From: Paracoccaceae bacterium
GTDB taxonomy: Bacteria > Pseudomonadota > Alphaproteobacteria > Rhodobacterales > Rhodobacteraceae
NCBI GenBank assembly: GCA_020622085.1
Contig: JAHRYM010000001.1
Span: 1,663,144 to 1,727,143 of the forward strand
DNA: 64,000 nucleotides
Reading direction: 5' to 3'
In this document: piece after piece, positions 35,823 through 46,018 of the stretch
How the letters are laid out: each line of letters begins with the position of its first letter
Position numbering within the stretch: the stretch's first letter is position 1
Position numbers and translations under genes: made by a program
Notes under the pieces: model-generated
What the model was told of the DNA's origin: nothing
Databases searched by the model: none
Seen by the model: the letters and a program-made list of their open reading frames with translations, nothing else

Positions 35823-37433
35823 ATGAAGAAACTGATCCTTACCACCGCGCTTGCCGCCCTGATCGCGGCGCCTGCCCTTGGCCAGGGCGAAGCCCCGAAA
35901 CACGGGGGCAACATGATCGTCACCTACAAGGACGACGTGGCGACGCTTGACCCGGCCATCGGCTATGACTGGCAGAACTGGTCGATGATCAAGTCGGTCT
36001 TCGACGGGCTGATGGATTACGAGCCGGGCACCACCACCCTGCGCCCCGGCCTTGCCGAAAGCTACACGCTGTCGGACGACGGGCTGACCTATACGTTCAA
36101 GCTGCGTCCCGGCGTCAAGTTCCACAACGGGCGCGAGATGACGGCCGAGGACGTGGTCTGGTCGATCAACCGCGTCGTGAACCCCGCGACCCAGTCCCCG
36201 GGCCAGGGTTTCTTCGGCATGATCGAGGGTTTCGACGACGCCGCGGCCGGCAAGGCCCCGGGGCTTTCGGGCATCAGCGCGCCGGACGCGGGCACGGTGG
36301 TGTTCAAGCTGTCGCGCCCCGATGCCACCTTCCTGCATGTCATGGCGCTGAACTTCTCCTTCGTCGTGCCGAAGGAAGTGGTCGAGGCCGAGGGTGCGGA
36401 CTTCGGCAAGAAACCCGTGGGCACCGGCGCCTTCAAGCTGGCCGAATGGACCCTTGGCCAGCGGCTCGTGTTCGAGAAGAACCCCGATTACTGGATTTCG
36501 GGCGTGCCCTATCTGGACAGCTTCACCGTCGAGGTCGGGCAGGAACCGGTGGTGGCGCTGCTCAGGGTCCAGAAGGGCGAGGTGGACGTGCCCGGCGACG
36601 GCATCCCGCCGGCAAAATTCATCGAGGTGATGAGCGACCCGGCCCAGGCGGCCCTTGTGGTGGAAGGCGGCCAGCTCCAGACCGGCTATGTCACCATGAA
36701 CGTGACCAAGCCGCCCTTCGACAAGGTCGAGGTGCGCCGGGCCGTCAACATGGCGATCAACAAGGACCGGATCGTGCAGGTGATCAACGGCCGGGCGCTG
36801 CCGGCAAACCAGCCGCTGCCCCCCTCGATGCCGGGCTACACCAAGGACTACAAGGGCTATCCCCATGACCCGGAGGCCGCAAGGAAGCTGCTGGCCGACG
36901 CCGGCTATCCCGACGGATTCGAGACCGAGCTTTTCGCCATGAACACCGACCCGAACCCGCGCATCGCCCAGGCGATCCAGCAGGATCTGAAGGCCATCGG
37001 CATCAATGCGGCGATCAAGTCGCTGGCCCAGGCCAACGTGATCGAGGCCGGCGGCGCGGGCACCGCGCCGATGATCTGGTCGGGCGGCATGGCCTGGATT
37101 GCCGACTTCCCCGATCCGGCCAACTTCTACGGCCCGATCCTGGGCTGCGGCGGCGCCGTCGAAGGCGGCTGGAACTGGGCGAAATACTGCAACGAGGCGC
37201 TTGATGCCAAGGCGGCCGAAGCCGATGCCATCGTCGATCCGGCCAAGGCCGCGGAACGGCTGGAGATCTGGTCGGACATCTACATGCAGGTCATGGAGGA
37301 TGCTCCCTGGGCGCCGATCTTCAACGAGCAGCGCTTCACCATGAAATCGGCGCGGATGGGCGGGGATGATGCGCTTTACGTCGATCCGATCGCGATTCCG
37401 GTGAACTACGACTACGCCTTCATCAAGGAGTGA
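35823..37433 (+). CDS. ABC transporter periplasmic binding protein, SBP family 5 (amide/peptide operon)
   Basis: A 536-residue exported protein. ATG 35823 follows AGGAGAG by about eight bases and starts the signal KKLILTTALAALIAAPALG, cleaved before QGEAPK. Family 5 marks are VATLDPAIGYDWQN, LRPGLAESYTLSDDGLTYTF, FKLRPGVKFHNGREMTAEDV and GTGAFKLAEWTLGQ. It delivers ligand to the two upstream permeases. The adjacent amide hydrolase suggests that the ligand is, or contains, an amide, but family 5 proteins bind very varied ligands. Confidence 0.92.
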   Translation: MKKLILTTALAALIAAPALGQGEAPKHGGNMIVTYKDDVATLDPAIGYDWQNWSMIKSVFDGLMDYEPGTTTLRPGLAESYTLSDDGLTYTFKLRPGVKFHNGREMTAEDVVWSINRVVNPATQSPGQGFFGMIEGFDDAAAGKAPGLSGISAPDAGTVVFKLSRPDATFLHVMALNFSFVVPKEVVEAEGADFGKKPVGTGAFKLAEWTLGQRLVFEKNPDYWISGVPYLDSFTVEVGQEPVVALLRVQKGEVDVPGDGIPPAKFIEVMSDPAQAALVVEGGQLQTGYVTMNVTKPPFDKVEVRRAVNMAINKDRIVQVINGRALPANQPLPPSMPGYTKDYKGYPHDPEAARKLLADAGYPDGFETELFAMNTDPNPRIAQAIQQDLKAIGINAAIKSLAQANVIEAGGAGTAPMIWSGGMAWIADFPDPANFYGPILGCGGAVEGGWNWAKYCNEALDAKAAEADAIVDPAKAAERLEIWSDIYMQVMEDAPWAPIFNEQRFTMKSARMGGDDALYVDPIAIPVNYDYAFIKE

Positions 37434-37441
37434 GGCAGACC

Positions 37442-38401
37442 ATGTGCAAGCACTGCAACCACACGATCCACGCCCGGAGCCACCATTTCGGCTGGGACAA
37501 CAGCTTTGCCCCCGCCCTGACGGCCGCGCCGGGCGAGACGATCCGGTTCGAGTGCCTTGACAGTTCCGGGGGCCAGCTTGGCCCCCGTTCCACCGTCAAG
37601 GAGGTGGGCGCGCTGGACTTCGGCCGGATCAACCCGGTTTCGGGGCCGATCTTCGTCGATGGCGCCAGGCCGGGCGACGTGCTCAAGGTCACGATCGAGG
37701 GCTTCACGCCGCAGGAACGCGAGGGCGCGGGCTTTGGCTGGACGGCGAACATCCCGGGCTTCGGCCTGCTGACCGACCAGTTCCCCGACCCCGCGCTCAA
37801 TGTCTGGAAGTTCGACGCCACCAGCATGGCGCCGGCGCTTTACGGCCAGAATGCCCGTGTGCCGCTGAAGCCCTTTGCCGGCACCATCGGCAATGCCCCG
37901 GCCGAGACGGGCCACCATTCGGTCGTTCCGCCGCGCCGGATGGGCGGCAACATGGACATCCGCGACCTTGCCGCCGGCACCACGCTTTATCTGCCGGTCG
38001 AGGTCGAGGGCGCGCTGTTCTCGGTGGGGGACACCCATGCCGCGCAAGGCGATGGCGAGGTCTGCGGCACGGCGATCGAAAGCCCCTTCGACGTGGTGCT
38101 GACGCTCGACCTGATCAAGGACCAGCCGCTGAAGACCCCGCGCTTTACCACGCCGGGGCCGGTCACGCGCCATCTTGACGCCAAGGGCTACGAGGCAACC
38201 ACCGGGATCGGGCCCGATCTCTGGGCGGCGGCGCGCGATGCGGTGGCCAACATGATCGACCTGCTTTGCGCCACGCAGAAACTGGCGCCGGTCGATGCCT
38301 ACATGCTGGTCTCGACCTGCGGCGACCTGCGGATTTCGGAGATCGTCGACATGCCGAACGTCGTCGTCAGCTTCTATGTCCCCCGGGTGGTGTTCGAATG
38401 A
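37442..38401 (+). CDS. Acetamidase/formamidase family hydrolase
   Basis: A 319-residue FmdA/AmdA-family amidohydrolase. The signature GDTHAAQGDGEVCGTAIE is near residues 196-213, and HHFGWDNSFAPAL near the N-terminus plus ETGHHSVVPPRRMGGNMDIR also match. Enzymes of this family release ammonia from formamide, acetamide or related small amides in the cytoplasm. ATG 37442 has GAGG six bases upstream; a GTG at 37430 overlapping the previous stop is less likely because its AAGGA touches it directly. Its position between the binding protein and ATPase genes ties it to the imported ligand. Confidence 0.88.
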   Translation: MCKHCNHTIHARSHHFGWDNSFAPALTAAPGETIRFECLDSSGGQLGPRSTVKEVGALDFGRINPVSGPIFVDGARPGDVLKVTIEGFTPQEREGAGFGWTANIPGFGLLTDQFPDPALNVWKFDATSMAPALYGQNARVPLKPFAGTIGNAPAETGHHSVVPPRRMGGNMDIRDLAAGTTLYLPVEVEGALFSVGDTHAAQGDGEVCGTAIESPFDVVLTLDLIKDQPLKTPRFTTPGPVTRHLDAKGYEATTGIGPDLWAAARDAVANMIDLLCATQKLAPVDAYMLVSTCGDLRISEIVDMPNVVVSFYVPRVVFE

Positions 38402-40191
38402 CCACGGCGACCGCGCCATTGCTTCCGGCGGGCACAGACCCGGCGGAAGTGGTCCTTGCCGTGCGCGGCCTGCAGGTGGCCGCGCGGTCCGACAGCGGTC
38501 TGATGCCGCTGATCGAGGATCTTTCCTTCGACCTGCGGCGCGGCGAAACGCTTGCCATCGCCGGGGAAAGCGGCTCGGGGAAGTCGATCACGGCGCTGGC
38601 CTGCATGGGGCTCTTGCCGCAACCGGCCGTCCGGGTGACCGGCGGCACGATCCGGCTGGGCGATACCGAACTGACCGGCCTGCCCGAGGCGCGGATGCAG
38701 CGGATCCGTGGCGCGCGCATCGCCATGATCTTTCAGGAACCGATGACGGCGCTCAACCCGGTGATGACCATCGGCCGGCAACTGACCGAAGCGATCCGGG
38801 CGCATGAGCCGCTGGGGCTGGCCGCTGCGCGCACCCGCACGATCGAGGCGATACGGGCGGTGCGCATCTCGCAGCCCGAACGGCGGCTGGCCCAATACCC
38901 GCACGAACTGTCGGGCGGGATGCGCCAGCGGGTGATGATCGCCATGGCGCTGGCGCTCCGGCCCGACGTGCTGATCGCGGACGAGCCGACGACGGCTCTA
39001 GATGTGACCGTCCAGCGCGAGGTGCTCGACCTCTTGCGCGACCTGCAGCGCGAGTTGTCGACGGCGGTGATCCTGATCACCCATGACATGGGCGTGGTGG
39101 CCGAAATGGCCGACCGGGTGATCGTCATGCGCCGTGGCCGCGTCGTGGAAACTGCGCCGACGGCCAGCCTTTTTGCCGCGCCGCAGGACGACTATACCCG
39201 GCAACTGCTGGCCGCCGTTCCCCGGATTGGCGCCGGGCAGGCCCGCCCGGCGCAAGGCAGCCCCCTGCCCGACGGCGGCGATACGCTTGTGCGGATGACC
39301 GATGTCTCGGTGCGCTTTCCGGTGCGGCAGGGGGTCTTCGGCCGCCTGCACGCCCGGGTCCATGCCGTCGAAAAGGTATCGCTCGACATTCGGCGAGGCG
39401 AGACGCTGGCGCTGGTCGGCGAAAGCGGCTGCGGCAAGTCGACCATCGCCCGGGCGCTGGTCGGGCTGGTGCCGCACGAGGGCCGGATCGAGGTCGGCGG
39501 CAAGGCGCTCGCCGATCTGGGCAGGGCCGCGACCAAGGCGCTGCGGCGCGATCTGCAGATCGTGTTCCAGGATCCGATGGCGGCGCTCGATGCGCGGATG
39601 ACGGTGGGCGAGCTGATCCGCGAACCCCTTGTCATCCACGGGATCGGCACGCCCGATGAACAGCGTGCCCGCGTGCGCGACCTGCTGGAGCGTGTGGACC
39701 TGCCGGCTTTGGCCGCCAATCGCTACCCGCACCAGTTTTCCGGCGGGCAGCGCCAGCGGATCTGCATTGCCCGCGCGCTGGCGCTGAAGCCGCGGCTGAT
39801 CGTCTGCGACGAAAGCGTGGCGGCACTTGATGTCTCGATCCAGGCGCGGGTACTGGACCTTCTGCGCGATCTCCAGGCCGAGACGGGCGTGAGCTACCTG
39901 TTCATCAGCCACGACATGGCGGTGGTCGAGAATATCTCGGACCGGGTCGCGGTGATGTATCTGGGCCAGATCGTCGAGATGGGCAGTCGCGCGCAGGTCT
40001 TCGGCGATCCGCGCCACAGTTACACCAGACGGCTGCTTGCCGCGGTGCCGGTCCCCGATCCGCAGGCCCCGCGCCGCGACATGCCCCGGCTCACGGGCGA
40101 AATCCCGAGCCCGGTCTGGCCGATCGGCGCCGGGCCGGAACGAAAGGTGCTGGTCGACATGGGTGCGGGCCACATGGTCGCGCCGGAGTAG
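38398..40191 (+). CDS. Fused DppD-DppF-type ABC transporter ATP-binding protein
   Basis: A 597-residue protein with two complete ABC domains. The first (about 15-265) has Walker [14 protein letters not shown], signature LSGGMRQRVMIAMAL and Walker [12 protein letters not shown]. The second (about 295-560) has [29 protein letters not shown] and LIVCDESVAALD, where Ser replaces the usual Pro after the catalytic Glu. One polypeptide therefore provides both motor halves, as in GsiA/YejF-like proteins. The start overlaps the amidohydrolase stop (ATGA). It ends the amiC operon. Confidence 0.93.
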   Translation: MTTATAPLLPAGTDPAEVVLAVRGLQVAARSDSGLMPLIEDLSFDLRRGETLAIAGESGSGKSITALACMGLLPQPAVRVTGGTIRLGDTELTGLPEARMQRIRGARIAMIFQEPMTALNPVMTIGRQLTEAIRAHEPLGLAAARTRTIEAIRAVRISQPERRLAQYPHELSGGMRQRVMIAMALALRPDVLIADEPTTALDVTVQREVLDLLRDLQRELSTAVILITHDMGVVAEMADRVIVMRRGRVVETAPTASLFAAPQDDYTRQLLAAVPRIGAGQARPAQGSPLPDGGDTLVRMTDVSVRFPVRQGVFGRLHARVHAVEKVSLDIRRGETLALVGESGCGKSTIARALVGLVPHEGRIEVGGKALADLGRAATKALRRDLQIVFQDPMAALDARMTVGELIREPLVIHGIGTPDEQRARVRDLLERVDLPALAANRYPHQFSGGQRQRICIARALALKPRLIVCDESVAALDVSIQARVLDLLRDLQAETGVSYLFISHDMAVVENISDRVAVMYLGQIVEMGSRAQVFGDPRHSYTRRLLAAVPVPDPQAPRRDMPRLTGEIPSPVWPIGAGPERKVLVDMGAGHMVAPE

Positions 40192-40227
40192 CGGAACCGG
40201 GCGCCTGCGGCATGGGCGCGGGCGCAA

Positions 40228-40243
40228 GGCGACGGGCGTCGCC
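40228..40243. terminator. Small hairpin between convergent dppDF-type and thyX genes
   Basis: GGCGAC (40228-40233) and GTCGCC (40238-40243) form a perfect 6-bp stem with a four-base loop in the 115-base gap between two genes that end facing each other. There is no T-tract. A role as a shared weak terminator is inferred only from position. Confidence 0.3.
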
Positions 40244-40306
40244 ACAGGCTGTTTCCCGATGGTTTTCCGGGCGCGGAGACCAGGCCGAGGCGCAGGGCAC
40301 CCGGCC

Positions 40307-41221
40307 CTACCCCCAGACCGCCTCGAATTCGCGCCACTCACCCGGCGACATGCCGGAGTTTTCGCGCGTCACGACTTCGCCCGCCAGCCGGCGTTTCAGG
40401 ATATCGACGGCACGGCCGCTGAGCGTCACCCCACCCAGGCGGTAGTCTTCAAACGCGGCATAGGCGGCGGGAACCCAGTCCCGCACGATCTGGCACACCA
40501 CTTGCGCATAGGCGCGGATTTCGTATTGCGCATGGGTGTCGGCCCGCAGGCGCAGGAAATGGAACAGGTTGTGCAGGTCGGTCTTCCAGTACCATTGCGT
40601 GTAGACATTGGCGGGCAGGTTCATCCGCGCCAGTTCGCGCGCAAGGCCCTGCTTTCCCGTCGCCTCATCCGGGGTCAGCATATCTTCGTAATGGTCATAG
40701 GCGCGCGTCGCGTCGGCCTTGAGGATGTCAAGGACGCGCGCGGCCTCCTCGCCCTGCAAAAGCGCGCCGCGGCCCTGGTTGTTGACCGTCGATTGCGCCG
40801 CCAGATGTTCGGGCGCCGGGATGTAGAATTCCCGTTCAAGAATCGAATAGCGCGCCGAATATTCGTTCACGTTCGCGGTCCGGTGGCGGATCCACTGGCG
40901 GGCGACGAAGACCGGCAGCTTGACGTGGAACTTGACCTCGCACATCTCGAACGGGGTCGAGTGCCAGTGCCGCATCAGGTAGCGGATCAGGCCTTCGTCG
41001 TTTTGCACCGCCTTGGTGCCACGGCCATAGCTGACGCGGGCGGCCTGGGTGATGGCGCTGTCGTCGCCCATGTAGTCGATGACCCGGACCAGCCCGTGGT
41101 CCAGCACCGGGTGCGCGGTGTAGAGATGCGCCTCCATCCCCGGTGCGGTGGCGCGCAGCGTGCTGCGGCGCTGGGATCTGGCCTCGGCGATCTCGGCCTG
41201 TTGTTCCGGGGTCAGGGTCAT
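40307..41221 (-). CDS. thyX: FAD-dependent thymidylate synthase
   Basis: A 304-residue ThyX. The diagnostic RHR-x7-8-S motif is [15 protein letters not shown] at residues about 112-126. Active-site surroundings such as [11 protein letters not shown] and [16 protein letters not shown] also match. The enzyme makes dTMP from dUMP using methylene-THF and NADPH through FAD; Rhodobacterales commonly rely on it instead of ThyA. ATG 41221 begins [11 protein letters not shown]; longer in-frame starts would run into the divergent glyoxalase leader and lack family similarity. Confidence 0.96.
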   Translation of the reverse strand: MTLTPEQQAEIAEARSQRRSTLRATAPGMEAHLYTAHPVLDHGLVRVIDYMGDDSAITQAARVSYGRGTKAVQNDEGLIRYLMRHWHSTPFEMCEVKFHVKLPVFVARQWIRHRTANVNEYSARYSILEREFYIPAPEHLAAQSTVNNQGRGALLQGEEAARVLDILKADATRAYDHYEDMLTPDEATGKQGLARELARMNLPANVYTQWYWKTDLHNLFHFLRLRADTHAQYEIRAYAQVVCQIVRDWVPAAYAAFEDYRLGGVTLSGRAVDILKRRLAGEVVTRENSGMSPGEWREFEAVWG

Positions 41222-41390
41222 GGGGCGCGGCCTTTTTCTGGCAATCGGACGATTCTCGCGGACCTGTGTAGCCTGCTTTGCCCCGACGGGGCACCCTGCG
41301 ATGCCGCGGCCGGGGATATTTCTCTTCGCTGGCTCCACAGGGTCGGTTTTGCTAGGGTTGGTGCAACGCAAGACAAGGAGGCCCTGGGCC

Positions 41391-41819
41391 ATGACGATCC
41401 GCTATCTGCACGCCATGGTCCGCGTGCTCGACCTTGAAAAGTCGATGGAGTTCTACGGCCTGCTCGGCCTGTCGGAAATCCGCCGCCATGAAAGCAGGGA
41501 TGGTCGCTTCACGCTGGTCTATCTGGCTGCCCCCGGCCAGCCGGAAACGCCGATCGAGCTGACATACAACTGGGATGGCGACAATGGCCTGCCTTCGGAC
41601 AGCCGCCACTTCGGCCACCTGGCCTATGAGGTAGACAATATCTACGACACCTGCGCCTTCCTGCAATCAAAGGGCGTGACCATCAACCGCCCGCCGCGCG
41701 ATGGTCGGATGGCCTTTGTCCGTTCGCCCGACAACATCTCGATCGAGCTTTTGCAGCGCGGGGCCGCGCTTGCTCCGGCTGACCCTTGGGCGAGCATGGC
41801 AAACACCGGCCACTGGTAG
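41391..41819 (+). CDS. gloA: Lactoylglutathione lyase (glyoxalase I)
   Basis: A 142-residue vicinal-oxygen-chelate protein that isomerises the methylglyoxal-glutathione hemithioacetal. Metal ligand positions are visible: His in [12 protein letters not shown], Glu in TPIELTYNW, His in [12 protein letters not shown] and Glu in [12 protein letters not shown] 41391 has AAGGAGG nine bases upstream; the frame open further upstream is antisense to the thyX leader. It is monocistronic and divergent from thyX. It acts with a GloB not present here in methylglyoxal detoxification. Confidence 0.93.
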   Translation: MTIRYLHAMVRVLDLEKSMEFYGLLGLSEIRRHESRDGRFTLVYLAAPGQPETPIELTYNWDGDNGLPSDSRHFGHLAYEVDNIYDTCAFLQSKGVTINRPPRDGRMAFVRSPDNISIELLQRGAALAPADPWASMANTGHW

Positions 41820-41865
41820 GCCGGGCGCGCAAGGCCCCCCGGTCCCGCAGGGGCGGGGCATACTT

Positions 41866-41900
41866 GCGCACGGGTGACGGGCGCACGGGTGACGGGCGCA
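41866..41900. repeat. 15-base tandem repeat between gloA and the MarR-type gene
   Basis: GCGCACGGGTGACGG is repeated at 41866-41880 and 41881-41895, followed by GCGCA. It abuts the stop codon of the minus-strand MarR-type gene (41901). No hairpin or coding role is apparent. Confidence 0.85.
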
Positions 41901-42395
41901 TCAGTAGATATAGCGGATCTGGTCGCTCCAGAACCGTTCGAGCCGGCGAAGATTCGCGTTCACTCCACCCAGGTCCGCAAGTCCCAGCACCGATTTCGCC
42001 TCGATCCCGTCAGCATGGCGGCGGAACAGCGCGGCGACCGAATCCCGCAACTCCGTCCCCTTCGGGCTCAGCCGGACGCGGACCGACCTTCGATCGACCT
42101 CGGAGCGTTCGTGGTGCATGTAGCCGGTCTCGACCAGCTTCTTCAGGTTGTAGCTCACATTCGAGCCCTGATAGTAGCCGCGCGATTTCAGTTCGCCCGC
42201 CGTCACCTCGTTGGCGCCGATGTTGAACAGCAGGAGCGCCTGCACGGCGTTGATTTCCATGATGCCAAGGCGTTCGAATTCATCCTTGATCACATCAAGC
42301 AGCAGCCGATGCAGCCGTTCGACCAGCGCAAGCATTTCCAGATAATGCGCCAGCACGCCGGCGCGGCTGCCTGGCAGGGGCTCTTGCAGAGACAT
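41901..42395 (-). CDS. MarR-family winged-helix regulator, LdtR-like
   Basis: A 164-residue MarR protein. After a helical dimerisation start (LPGSRAGVLAHYLEMLALVERL) come EINAVQALLLFNIGANEVTAGEL and the recognition helix YYQGSNVSYNLKKLVETGYM. The wing is HERSEVDRRSVRVRLSPKG. This matches the alphaproteobacterial LdtR group, which controls L,D-transpeptidase and cell-wall/osmotic genes in Liberibacter and rhizobia. That role here is by family resemblance only. ATG 42395 has GAGGAG seven bases upstream. Confidence 0.85.
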   Translation of the reverse strand: MSLQEPLPGSRAGVLAHYLEMLALVERLHRLLLDVIKDEFERLGIMEINAVQALLLFNIGANEVTAGELKSRGYYQGSNVSYNLKKLVETGYMHHERSEVDRRSVRVRLSPKGTELRDSVAALFRRHADGIEAKSVLGLADLGGVNANLRRLERFWSDQIRYIY

Positions 42396-42524
42396 CCCGG
42401 ACTCCTCGTCATTCCGAACGGGGCCAGAATGGCAACGAAGCGCGAACATTCGGTTAAGCGCGATCTACCCCGTCGCGCGGCACCTTGCGCGGTGCCCACC
42501 TGCCTGCACCACCGGCTGCCCCGC

Positions 42525-42815
42525 TCAGCGCATCCGCAGGCGGGCGAAATCCCCGATGCGGGCAATCAGCGGCGCGTGTTCCGAAGGCGCCACCCGGGCG
42601 CCGGTGATCCATGGGTAAAGATCCTGGTCGTTCTCGGACAAGAGCGCGTCATAGGCGCGCAACTCCACCTCGGAGAGCGTTGCCAGATGCGCGTCGGCGA
42701 AGGGGCCAAGGATCAGGTCCATTTCCTTGGTGCCACGCCGCCAGCTGCGCATCGCCAGCCGCTTGATCCGCGCCGCGTCGGATTCACCATATTGTGGCAT
42801 AGAAGGCTGGGTCAT
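42525..42815 (-). CDS. sdhE: FAD assembly factor SdhE (succinate dehydrogenase flavinylation)
   Basis: A 96-residue SdhE/Sdh5 protein that helps attach FAD to the succinate dehydrogenase flavoprotein. The family motif RGTKEMDLILGPFAD (RGxxE) is present, as is LLSENDQDLYPWITG. Several closely spaced Met codons make the start uncertain (42824, 42815 or 42800); 42815 is used because GGAA lies eight bases upstream. It is divergent from the aminotransferase gene, about 80 bases apart. Confidence 0.88.
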   Translation of the reverse strand: MTQPSMPQYGESDAARIKRLAMRSWRRGTKEMDLILGPFADAHLATLSEVELRAYDALLSENDQDLYPWITGARVAPSEHAPLIARIGDFARLRMR

Positions 42816-42834
42816 CGGGGGCATTCCGGCTTGA

Positions 42835-44097
<1,263 letters not shown>

Positions 44098-44126
44098 CCA
44101 ATCGGGCGGCGGGAGACATTTCAACA

Positions 44127-44537
44127 ATGCCTGACCTGCCGCCCTATCACTTCCGTCTCCGCGACAATGGCGCAGTGGTCTTCCGCGTGGGCTATGACAG
44201 CCGCAACCAGCGGATCGAGATGGAGCCTATCGCCACCGTCCAGATCCGCAACGGCGAGATCCGCCCGCAGGCCGACCGGATCCTGACCCCGGCCGACCGC
44301 GAGGCCATCGACGCATGGCTCGAGGCCCGGCAGGCGCGGCAGGCAAGCCGCGAGGTCGATGATGCCGAGCGCTGCATCGAGTCGCTGAACGCCACCGCCC
44401 ACTGGGCGCAGACCCGCGCCTCGACCGAGCAGCTCGAGCAGATCACCGAACGGATGCTTCTGGCGATCCATGACCTGCGCAGCGTGCTTGTGCGCCGGCA
44501 GGCTGACCGGCTGGCCGGCAAACCGCCCCGCAGCTGA
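44127..44537 (+). CDS. Conserved hypothetical protein
   Basis: A 136-residue hydrophilic protein that I cannot assign. It begins MPDLPPYHFRLRDNGAVVF, followed by a beta-rich stretch (RIEMEPIATVQIRNGE) and a long mostly helical half rich in Gln, Arg and Ala (DREAIDAWLEARQARQASRE, continuing to the C-terminus). No signal peptide or membrane segment is present. It starts 29 bases after the aminotransferase stop with GGGAG upstream, so it may be co-transcribed. Codon use matches the neighbours, which supports a real gene. Confidence 0.7.
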   Translation: MPDLPPYHFRLRDNGAVVFRVGYDSRNQRIEMEPIATVQIRNGEIRPQADRILTPADREAIDAWLEARQARQASREVDDAERCIESLNATAHWAQTRASTEQLEQITERMLLAIHDLRSVLVRRQADRLAGKPPRS

Positions 44538-44571
44538 CCAAGGGGGGTGGCCAGCGTCGCGGGATAGCCGG

Positions 44572-45954
44572 TCAGGCCCCGCGCGGCACCGGAGCCAGCG
44601 CCCCGGCCAGGGCTGGTCCACGCCAGAACCGCCACATCAGCAGGGCCGCCGCAAAGACCAGCCCCACAACCAGACCCGACCAGATGCCGACACCGCCCCA
44701 GCCGAAGGTGAACCCCGCCAGATAACTGACCGGCAACCCCACGCCCCAGTAGGAAAACAGCGCAATCCACATCGGCACGCGGGTATCATGGACCCCGCGC
44801 AAGAGCCCGAGCGCCACCACCTGCAACCCGTCGAACAACTGGAAGACCGCAGCCACGGTCAGAAGCTGCACCCCCAGGGCCAGGATCTGCGGCGCCTCGG
44901 GGTGGCTCATGTCGGAAAACAGGCTGATGATCTGCACCGGCAGCGCCAGAAACAGCGCCACGGCGGCGGCACTGATCGCCACCGTCATCGCCACACCGGT
45001 CCGCGCCGCCTCGGCCAGGGACTGCGCATCGCGCGCCCCGTAGAAATGACCGATCCTCACCGTCACCGCGTTGGCCAGACCCAGATTGACCATGAAGGCA
45101 ATGGCTTCGACCTGCAAGGCGATGCCATGGGCGGCCACGGCCACCGTGCCGATCCAGCCCATCATCAGGTTTGCCGCAATGAACATTCCGCTTTCGGCAA
45201 GCGAGGTCAGACCCACCGGCAGCCCAAGCCGCGCCACGGCGCCAAGCGTCTGCCAGTCGGGTCGCCAGAACCGCCCGAACAGCCCAAAGTGGCGCAGCGC
45301 GGGATGCAGCCCGGCATAGAGCGCGAAAGCCAGAAGAGTGACCACCTGCACGATGACCGTGGCCGTCGCCGCGCCCCGGACCCCCATCTCGGGTGCCCCG
45401 AGCCGGCCGAAGATCAGGATCCAGGCCAGAGCGGCATTCACGACCAGACTGGCGAGGTTGATCCAGAGCACGATCTGCGCCCGTTCCAGCGCCGAAAGGA
45501 AGCCACGCAGCACATGCGCGAAAAGCGCCGGCGCCATGCCAAGCCCGGCGATCAGCAGGAAGGAATGCGCCCCAGCCGCGAGTTCGGGGCTCTGGCCAAG
45601 CGCCCGCAGGACCGGCTCGGAAAACAGGAAGGCGGGCAGCACCGCGACACTGTAGATCCCCGAAAGCCACAGCGCCATGCGCGTGTCCCGTCGCATCTGC
45701 CGCTGGTCGCCCTGCGCCCGCGCCGTGGCGATCATGCCGATCACCGCATTGCCGAACCCCGTGCCCATCACGAAGAAGAAGAAGAAATAGGCACCACCCG
45801 TCACCATCGCGGCGAGGTCGGCAACCGCATAGCGCCCCAGAAGCACCGTATCGGCCACATGGAGCAGCATCTGCGCAAGCTGGCTTCCGATCAGCGGCAC
45901 GCCAAGCGCCCAAAGCGCGCGGGCATGGCCCCGGTATCTGGAAAAATCCTGCAT
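44572..45954 (-). CDS. MATE-family multidrug/sodium-coupled efflux transporter
   Basis: A 460-residue protein with twelve membrane segments in two MATE repeats. The first begins WALGVPLIGSQLAQMLLHVADTVLLGRY and the second RLGLPVGLTSLAESGMFIAANLMMGWIG. It is of the NorM type by its length and the paired repeats. The family exports cationic drugs or metabolites in exchange for Na+ or H+. The substrate is unknown. It is convergent with the small hypothetical gene and not in an evident operon. Confidence 0.93.
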   Translation of the reverse strand: MQDFSRYRGHARALWALGVPLIGSQLAQMLLHVADTVLLGRYAVADLAAMVTGGAYFFFFFVMGTGFGNAVIGMIATARAQGDQRQMRRDTRMALWLSGIYSVAVLPAFLFSEPVLRALGQSPELAAGAHSFLLIAGLGMAPALFAHVLRGFLSALERAQIVLWINLASLVVNAALAWILIFGRLGAPEMGVRGAATATVIVQVVTLLAFALYAGLHPALRHFGLFGRFWRPDWQTLGAVARLGLPVGLTSLAESGMFIAANLMMGWIGTVAVAAHGIALQVEAIAFMVNLGLANAVTVRIGHFYGARDAQSLAEAARTGVAMTVAISAAAVALFLALPVQIISLFSDMSHPEAPQILALGVQLLTVAAVFQLFDGLQVVALGLLRGVHDTRVPMWIALFSYWGVGLPVSYLAGFTFGWGGVGIWSGLVVGLVFAAALLMWRFWRGPALAGALAPVPRGA

Positions 45955-46018
45955 CCGGCTCAGGACTATCCCGGCCCGGGGCTTTCGTCCAGCGGCACGC
46001 CGGCCGGCTTCCTCTGCC

